Shown here piece by piece: positions 1 through 4,888 of a stretch of DNA of 6,014 nt. Origin of the DNA: an uncultured Clostridia bacterium (lineage in GTDB: Bacteria; Bacillota; Clostridia; Christensenellales; Aristaeellaceae); the NCBI GenBank assembly GCA_944363005.1, contig CALVTV010000011.1, positions 1 through 6,014 of the forward strand. The letters are read 5' to 3'. The notes below the pieces were generated by a model, which was not told where the DNA came from, made no database searches, and worked only from the letters and a program-made list of their open reading frames with translations. The position numbers and the translations under genes are program-made. Every line of letters begins with the position of its first letter. The stretch's first letter is position 1.

Positions 1-251
1 CACTGGCACTGGAGGAGGCAAACGAAGCGCTCCTCCGTCAGCTGGAGACGGCGTCCAGCGGCGAACGCATCCGCAATCTGGCGCAGAACGAACTGGGTAT
101 GCTGCGTCCGGAACGCGCGAAGCAGGAAACGGTTTATATTCGTACCCATGATTATGTTCAGGAGGAAACGGTTCAGGAGAATCCGGAGCCCCAAATGGAG
201 CTGCTGGATATCCTGCTCGGGTTGTTCAACGTATTTCATATAGGAGAGTGA
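1..251 (+). CDS. ftsL: FtsL-like cell division protein (septum formation initiator type), C-terminal part
   Basis: The reading frame is open from the left edge (first whole codon at 3) to TGA at 249-251 and gives 82 residues; the start codon, cytoplasmic tail and membrane segment lie upstream. Visible first is a leucine/glutamate-rich coiled-coil stretch (LALEEANEALLRQLE), then ERIRNLAQNELGMLRPER and a VYI strand, which is the signature end of FtsL/DivIC-type proteins. FtsL is a bitopic divisome protein that pairs with DivIC/FtsB and DivIB/FtsQ and helps recruit or activate the septal transpeptidase and FtsW. Its place 6 bases before a class B PBP gene favours FtsL over DivIC. Oddly, the protein continues about 35 residues past the usual end, with an acidic Glu/Gln/Pro linker and a hydrophobic tail (MELLDILLGLFNVFHIGE). 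The family call is firm; the FtsL versus DivIC choice rests on context. Confidence 0.85.
   Translation, partial: LALEEANEALLRQLETASSGERIRNLAQNELGMLRPERAKQETVYIRTHDYVQEETVQENPEPQMELLDILLGLFNVFHIGE
242..248 (+). promoter_or_regulatory. Weak ribosome-binding site for the PBP gene
   Basis: AGGAG (242-246) lies 11 bases before the TTG start at 258 and overlaps the last codons of ftsL. The distance is longer than the 7-9 bases seen at the three downstream genes. A second purine run (GAGAGGG, 250-256) sits too close to the start to serve well. Together with the TTG codon this suggests modest initiation or coupling to ftsL translation. Confidence 0.4.
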
Positions 252-257
252 GAGGGC

Positions 258-2381
258 TTGCGTTCACCGGGAGCCACCGTACGAAAGCGGCTGGTCTTGC
301 TGATGAGCGGATTCTTTCTCCTCTTTCTTTGCGTGGCCGCAAGGCTGGTGGATCTGCAAATCCTTCAGGCAGAGGAGCTGACGCAGCGCGGTGTGCGTCA
401 ATGGACGCGCAGCGGTATCGTCTCGGCAAAGCGCGGCAGCATTGTGGACCGCGAGGGGCGCGTGCTCGCGCAATCGATGACAAGCTTTATCCTCAGCGCC
501 AGCCCGCGCGAAGTGACCGACCCGGAGGGGCTGTGCGAAGTGCTGGTTCGCGAATTGGGTGCCAACGCTCAGACGCTTGAGCGCCGGCTTGCGCAGACAA
601 ATGCGGCCAGCGTGACGCTCGTGCGTCAGGTTTCCCGGGAGGACGCGGACCGGCTTCGCGCCATCAAACTGGACCCCTCGCATCCCGACAGCGCCAAGCT
701 GGCCGGGCTGACGTTTGAAGAGGATGTCAGCCGCTGGTATCCGATGGGCGCGGCGCTCGCTCAGGTTTTGGGGCTTTGCAATGTGGATGGCGAGGGGCAA
801 AGCGGGCTGGAACTCCAGTACGACGATGTGCTCGCGGGCGAACCGGGAAAGCTGGTGACGGAGGTCGATGCCCGCGCGCGAACGCTGCCAGATGGGGTGA
901 CGCTCTATGTGCCGGCCCAGGAGGGCAATACGCTGCGGTTGACGGTTGACCGGGAAATCCAGGCGGCGGTAGAACGGGCTGTCCGAGAGTGTGCGCTGGT
1001 CAACGAGGCAAAAAACGTGCAGGCCATTGTCATGGACGTCAATACAGGCGCTGTGTTGGCGATGGCGATTTATCCTACATATGATCCCAACGACCCGCCG
1101 CGTGAGGACGTGGATACGCTCAATCAGCTGATGCGCATTACAACGCTCAGCGACGTGTATGAGCCGGGCTCCACGTTCAAAATTCTCACGGCGGCAGCGG
1201 CTATCGATTGCGGCGCGACGAATCCCGAGGAAGGGTTTTACTGTTCCGGGCGCATCACGGTGGACGGAAGCACGGTGCGCTGCTGGGGCGCGCCGCATGG
1301 CGCGGAGTCGATGAAGCAAGCCCTGCAAAATTCCTGCAACCCGGTGTTCACGCAGCTGGCCCTGCGCCTGGGAAGCGACCGGTTTTACCGCTATCTGAGC
1401 GCGTTTGGACTGGGAAAGCGCACGGGAATTGATTTGCAGGGAGAAGCTTCGGGCATACTGATTTCGGCGGACCGGCTTAAAAACGTGGATCTGGCGCGCG
1501 TCGGCTTTGGCCAAAGCGTCGCGGTGACCCCGATTCAGATGATTACTGCCGCGTGTGCGGTGGTCAATGGCGGACGGCTGATGAAACCGTATCTGGTGGA
1601 GGCCATTGAAGACGAAGACGGCAACGTGATTGAGCAAATGTATCCGCAAGTGGTCGCCAATCCGATCAAGGAGAGCACGAGCGCTACCATGCGGGAACTG
1701 CTTGCCAGCGTTGTTTCAGAGGGCGGCGGAAAGAATGCGCAGGTGGAAGGGTATGCCGTTGGGGGCAAGACCGGCACGGCGCAGATTTACGTCGACGGGA
1801 AAATCGACCCGAATTTGCATATCGGTTCGTTTGTGGGCTTTGCCCCTGCCGATGACCCGAAGGTGGCCGTGCTGGTCATCGTCGACGAGGCTTTGGTAAA
1901 ACCGGACTACGGCGGAACGACTGCCGCGCCGTTTGCTTCGCAGATCTTCAGCGAGATTTTGCCGCTGCTTGGCGTGGAAAAGACGCAGGAAGGCGGCGCG
2001 CGGCAGGAAGTGACGATGCCGGATGTGACCGGCATGAACGTTCAGGATGCGCAGCAGATTTTGCGGGAACTGGGCCTTGAAGCGGTAACCGACGGCGAAT
2101 TGCAGACGGTGACCGGCCAGCTCCCACCGGCAGGAACGACGGTCAAGGAGGGCTTTTGCGCGATGCTCTATGTCACGGGCACGCAGGCGCCCACGGCCGA
2201 AGAATATGCCCAGGTGCCCGACGTGCTCGGCATGCCCGTGCGCGAATGCGCGCAGGCGTTGCGGGCATGCGGACTCAATTTGGAAGTCCAGGGCAGCGGA
2301 ATTGCAGTGGAACAGAGCCCGGCGGCAGGACGGTACGCCGCGGCGGGGAGCACCGTGACGGTGACGTTTGAGGTACCGTGA
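258..2381 (+). CDS. spoVD: Class B penicillin-binding protein, SpoVD/PbpB type, with two PASTA domains
   Basis: A 707-residue membrane-anchored D,D-transpeptidase that cross-links peptidoglycan stem peptides outside the membrane. In order: short basic tail; one membrane anchor (about 12-32); dimerisation/pedestal domain (about 55-215, with RGSIVDREGRVLA at 59-71); transpeptidase domain (about 253-570) with STFK (catalytic S305, K308), SCN (359-361) and KTG (504-506); then PASTA domains at about 585-640 and 651-706. The TTG start is chosen because the first residues, MRSPGATVRKRL, closely resemble the start of Bacillus SpoVD; the next in-frame ATG (303) would cut into the anchor. Length and two PASTA domains resemble B. 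subtilis PbpB (about 716 aa), while the N-terminus and the cysteines at 342 and 360 resemble SpoVD. B. subtilis has both genes in this locus and here there is one. It may be the septal (FtsI-like) enzyme, the spore-cortex enzyme, or both; the sequence does not decide. Confidence 0.93.
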   Translation: MRSPGATVRKRLVLLMSGFFLLFLCVAARLVDLQILQAEELTQRGVRQWTRSGIVSAKRGSIVDREGRVLAQSMTSFILSASPREVTDPEGLCEVLVRELGANAQTLERRLAQTNAASVTLVRQVSREDADRLRAIKLDPSHPDSAKLAGLTFEEDVSRWYPMGAALAQVLGLCNVDGEGQSGLELQYDDVLAGEPGKLVTEVDARARTLPDGVTLYVPAQEGNTLRLTVDREIQAAVERAVRECALVNEAKNVQAIVMDVNTGAVLAMAIYPTYDPNDPPREDVDTLNQLMRITTLSDVYEPGSTFKILTAAAAIDCGATNPEEGFYCSGRITVDGSTVRCWGAPHGAESMKQALQNSCNPVFTQLALRLGSDRFYRYLSAFGLGKRTGIDLQGEASGILISADRLKNVDLARVGFGQSVAVTPIQMITAACAVVNGGRLMKPYLVEAIEDEDGNVIEQMYPQVVANPIKESTSATMRELLASVVSEGGGKNAQVEGYAVGGKTGTAQIYVDGKIDPNLHIGSFVGFAPADDPKVAVLVIVDEALVKPDYGGTTAAPFASQIFSEILPLLGVEKTQEGGARQEVTMPDVTGMNVQDAQQILRELGLEAVTDGELQTVTGQLPPAGTTVKEGFCAMLYVTGTQAPTAEEYAQVPDVLGMPVRECAQALRACGLNLEVQGSGIAVEQSPAAGRYAAAGSTVTVTFEVP

Positions 2382-2392
2382 GCGCAAACAAT

Positions 2393-2398
2393 GGAGGA
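2393..2398 (+). promoter_or_regulatory. Ribosome-binding site that sets the murE start
   Basis: GGAGGA lies 7 bases (counted from GGAGG) before the ATG at 2405. An in-frame ATG at 2399 is only 1 base after GGAGG and too close to use. An in-frame GTG at 2378, overlapping the PBP stop as GTGA, has only a weak GAGG upstream. The site therefore picks 2405. Confidence 0.75.
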
Positions 2399-2404
2399 AT
2401 GCAT

Positions 2405-3865
2405 ATGAACTTAGCACAGCTGACGAAGGATATGCCGGAGTTGATTCGAATCACTTCCGCAGAAGATACGCAGATTGCATGCCTGACCGCGGACTCGCGC
2501 GCCAAGTGCGAGCAGGGGCTGTTCTTTTGCCTGCCGGGTGCGCGGTTTGACGGGCACGACTTTGCGCCGCAAGCGCTGGCCAACGGCTGCTGTGCGCTCG
2601 TCGTCGAGCGCGAACTTGACCTGGATTGCCCGCAGGTGGTCGTCAGCGATGTGCGAGCAGCCATGACCCGCATGGCCAGCGCGTTCAACGGGCATCCGGA
2701 GCGGCGCCTGCGCCTGATTGGCGTGACCGGTACCAAGGGAAAAACCACCACCACCTACATGCTCAAGAGCATCATGGAGGCGGCGGGGTTGTCCTGCGGC
2801 ATCATCGGCACGACGGGCTGTATCGCGGGCAACACGAAGCTGCCCAGCCATCTGACGACGCCGGACCCCATCGAGATGTTTGAAATCCTGCGCATCATGG
2901 CGGATGCAGGCGTGCAGGTGGTCTGCATGGAGGTGTCCGCGCATGCGCTGTACCTGCGCAAGCTGGTGGGCGTGGTCTTCGAGGCGGCGGCATACACCAA
3001 CCTTTCCCAGGACCACCTGGATTTCTTCGGCACGATGGAGCGGTATCTGGACGCAAAGCGGATGCTGTTTACCAACCAGATGGCGCGCAATGCGGCTGTC
3101 AACGTCGATGAGGAGACGGCGGAGGTCGTGATGGCCGGCATGACCTGTCCGTATATGACGTACGGGATCAGCCAGAAGGCGGATCTTTTCGCCCGTGATA
3201 TCGATATCACGGAGGCGGGCGTATCCTTTTCACTCAATCTGCGCAACCTGCATGTCGAGCGCGTGCAGCTGTTGCTGACCGGCATGTTCAACGTCTACAA
3301 TGCGCTGGCGGCAGCGGCGTGCGCGCTGATCCTGGGCGTATCGCTTCAGGACATCAAGCGCGGTCTGGAGGCAGTCGTCTCCGTGCCGGGCCGTGTTGAA
3401 ATGCTGGGCACGCAGACGCCGTATCGGATGATTCTCGATTACTCCCACTCTCCGGATGCGTTGGAGAATATCCTGCGCACCGTTCGCGAATTCTGCCGGG
3501 GCCATCTGATTCTCGTCTTCGGCTGCGGCGGCGATCGCGACAAGGGCAAGCGGCCCATGATGGGGGAGATCGCCGGGCGGCTTGCGGATTACTCCATCCT
3601 CACCAGCGACAATCCGCGCTTTGAGGACCCCATGGCGATCCTTGCGGCCATCGAAGCAGGAATTCGGCCCACGGGCGCGAAATATGAAGTGATCGAAAAC
3701 CGCCGCGAGGCGATTCGCCAGGCCATGGAAATGGCTGTGGGCGGGGATATCATCGTGCTGGCGGGCAAGGGTCACGAAACGTATCAGGAAATCAAAGGCG
3801 TCAAGCATCCCTTCGATGAAAAGGTCGTGGTCAGCGAACTGCTGGAGGAAATGCGGGCGCACTGA
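2405..3865 (+). CDS. murE: MurE, UDP-MurNAc-L-Ala-D-Glu:meso-diaminopimelate ligase
   Basis: A cytoplasmic ATP-dependent Mur ligase of 486 residues, the usual length, adding the third stem-peptide residue. N-terminal UDP-binding domain (about 25-98, with TADSR at 28-32). Central ATPase domain: P-loop GVTGTKGKTTT (106-116), TTPDP (151-155), MEVSAHAL (175-182), NLSQDHLDFFGTM (199-211) and YLDAK, whose K218 matches the carbamylated lysine. C-terminal domain: DYSHSPDALEN (345-355), FGCGGDRDKGKRP (372-384), DNPR (402-405) and GKGHE (454-458). R378, D402, N403, R405, G454 and E458 line up with the E. coli residues that hold meso-DAP; Lys-adding enzymes such as that of S. aureus have a different motif (DDPN) at DNPR. 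So meso-DAP is the predicted substrate. Departures: Lys instead of the usual Asn in the P-loop, and SAH for SSH. The gene begins 23 bases after the PBP stop. Confidence 0.95.
   Translation: MNLAQLTKDMPELIRITSAEDTQIACLTADSRAKCEQGLFFCLPGARFDGHDFAPQALANGCCALVVERELDLDCPQVVVSDVRAAMTRMASAFNGHPERRLRLIGVTGTKGKTTTTYMLKSIMEAAGLSCGIIGTTGCIAGNTKLPSHLTTPDPIEMFEILRIMADAGVQVVCMEVSAHALYLRKLVGVVFEAAAYTNLSQDHLDFFGTMERYLDAKRMLFTNQMARNAAVNVDEETAEVVMAGMTCPYMTYGISQKADLFARDIDITEAGVSFSLNLRNLHVERVQLLLTGMFNVYNALAAAACALILGVSLQDIKRGLEAVVSVPGRVEMLGTQTPYRMILDYSHSPDALENILRTVREFCRGHLILVFGCGGDRDKGKRPMMGEIAGRLADYSILTSDNPRFEDPMAILAAIEAGIRPTGAKYEVIENRREAIRQAMEMAVGGDIIVLAGKGHETYQEIKGVKHPFDEKVVVSELLEEMRAH
3193..3212 (+). repeat. 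Perfect 20-bp palindrome inside murE
   Basis: CCGTGATATC is followed directly by its exact reverse complement GATATCACGG, with the centre between 3202 and 3203 and no loop. The core is two copies of the self-complementary hexamer GATATC. It codes for RDIDIT (starting inside the preceding Ala codon) in the central domain of MurE. The symmetry is a direct observation; whether it binds a protein or is chance is unknown. Confidence 0.6.
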
Positions 3866-3887
3866 CGGGGACGCAACGCCATAAGAC

Positions 3888-3893
3888 GGAGGA
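3888..3893 (+). promoter_or_regulatory. Ribosome-binding site that sets the mraY start
   Basis: GGAGGA lies in the 34-base murE-mraY gap, 7 bases (from GGAGG) before the ATG at 3900. An in-frame ATG at 3894 sits only 1 base after GGAGG, so 3900 is preferred. The arrangement copies that before murE almost exactly (GGAGGAATGC, two variable bases, ATG). Nothing else, such as a hairpin terminator, is seen in the gap. Confidence 0.75.
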
Positions 3894-3899
3894 ATGCGC

Positions 3900-4871
3900 A
3901 TGCAAAGGATGATGTTGACCCTGTTGATCGCGTTTGCGATTGGCGCCGCGCTGGGCAAATTGCTCTTGCCCGTGCTTCATAAGCTTAAATTTGGTCAGAA
4001 TGTGTACGAGCTGGCGCCTCAGAGCCACCAGAAGAAGCAGGGCACGCCGACCATGGGCGGCCTGGTCATCGCGGGCGCGGCGATTTTGGCGGCGCTTCTG
4101 ATGAACGATTACAGCGTGCCGCTCTCGCAGAACATGACGGTCGCCGTGCTGCTGATGGCGCTTGGCAACCTGTGCATCGGGTTTGCGGACGACATGACCA
4201 AGATCCGCAGGGGAAAGAATGGGGGCCTCACGCCCAAGCAGAAGATGTTCTTTCAGGCCATTCTGGCGCTTGCCTTTTCGCTCTACTGCTATTTTCATCC
4301 GCAGGTGGGCTCGGTCATCGAGATCCCGTTCCTGCGCACGCAGCTTGATCTGGGCATCCTGTACGTGCCGGCGATGATGTTCATCATCGTGGGGACGACC
4401 AACAGCGCAAACCTGCTCGATGGTTTGGATGGCCTGCTGACCAGCGTGTCCATGGTCGATTTTGCGACGCTGGCCGTGATGGCGGGCGCCGCGGCGTTGC
4501 CCGGCCTGGGGGTTTGCAGTGCGGCGATGTGCGGCGCGTGCATGGGCTTTTTGACGCGCAATGCGTACCCGGCGCAGATGTTCATGGGCGATACCGGCTC
4601 CATGTTCATCGGCGGTGCGGTCGTCGCCATCGCCATGCTCCTGCGCCAGCCTCTGGTGCTGGTGCTCATCGCGTTCTGGATGCTCATGAGCAGCTTGTCG
4701 GACATCATCCAGATCACGTATTTCAAAAAGACGCACGGCAAGCGGATCTTCAAGATGGCGCCGATTCACCATCACTTTGAGCTGTGCGGAATCCACGAGA
4801 CCAAAATAGTCATGATGTACATGATCACCACAATCATCCTGTGCGTGATCACCCTCATGGGTGTGCTGTAA
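3900..4871 (+). CDS. mraY: MraY, phospho-MurNAc-pentapeptide transferase
   Basis: A polytopic inner-membrane enzyme that moves phospho-MurNAc-pentapeptide from UDP to undecaprenyl phosphate, forming lipid I, the first lipid-linked step. From the ATG at 3900 it has 323 residues, the normal size (B. subtilis about 324). About ten hydrophobic segments are visible, the first at about 4-26 and the last at about 303-323. Family motifs in order: SHQKKQGTPTMGG (42-54), FADD (95-98, the Mg-binding aspartates), LTPKQK (110-115), NLLDGLDGL (171-179), MGDTGS (229-234) and PIHHHFEL (288-295). All the catalytic aspartates and histidines are present. Odd points: the conserved Glu of the E(A/T)LSV helix is Ser264, with Asp268 in place of the usual Val one turn later, and APQSH replaces GPxSH near the N-terminus. 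It follows murE directly, without the murF found in between in many bacteria, and precedes murD by 17 bases. Confidence 0.95.
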   Translation: MQRMMLTLLIAFAIGAALGKLLLPVLHKLKFGQNVYELAPQSHQKKQGTPTMGGLVIAGAAILAALLMNDYSVPLSQNMTVAVLLMALGNLCIGFADDMTKIRRGKNGGLTPKQKMFFQAILALAFSLYCYFHPQVGSVIEIPFLRTQLDLGILYVPAMMFIIVGTTNSANLLDGLDGLLTSVSMVDFATLAVMAGAAALPGLGVCSAAMCGACMGFLTRNAYPAQMFMGDTGSMFIGGAVVAIAMLLRQPLVLVLIAFWMLMSSLSDIIQITYFKKTHGKRIFKMAPIHHHFELCGIHETKIVMMYMITTIILCVITLMGVL

Positions 4872-4874
4872 GGC

Positions 4875-4879
4875 GGAGG
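4875..4879 (+). promoter_or_regulatory. Ribosome-binding site for murD
   Basis: GGAGG lies 9 bases before the ATG at 4889, between the mraY stop (4869-4871) and murD. The nearby ATG at 4893 is out of frame, so the start is unambiguous. Confidence 0.75.
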
Positions 4880-4888
4880 CGGAACAAG

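Noticed and set aside
303..305. PBP start at ATG 303
   Set aside because: It would remove the basic tail and part of the membrane anchor and drop the TVRKRL stretch that matches SpoVD; no ribosome-binding site precedes it.
248..580. Plus-strand open frame of 110 codons starting at GTG 248
   Set aside because: It lies in another frame inside the PBP gene, has no domain, and is composed like an out-of-frame GC-rich translation.
1289..1304. Six-base-pair hairpin (CGCGCC, loop GCAT, GGCGCG) in the PBP gene
   Set aside because: It is short, lies inside coding sequence, and such GC-only stems are expected by chance in this composition. There is no following T-run.
264..1649. Long open frame on the minus strand (461 codons) opposite the PBP gene
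   Set aside because: It is antisense to a gene with full domain structure and motifs, and its product is rich in Arg/His with no recognisable family. Long antisense frames are expected in GC-rich coding DNA.
2351..2363. Inverted repeat CACCGT-G-ACGGTG near the end of the PBP gene as a possible terminator
   Set aside because: The loop is one base, the stem is six pairs, no T-run follows, and murE starts soon after.
2378..2404. Earlier murE start at GTG 2378, overlapping the PBP stop as GTGA
   Set aside because: It would suit translational coupling, but only a weak GAGG precedes it, and the added nine residues are not family-like. The strong GGAGG at 2393 with ATG 2405 is better.
3894..3899. 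mraY start at ATG 3894
   Set aside because: Only one base separates it from GGAGG; ATG 3900 has a proper 7-base spacer.
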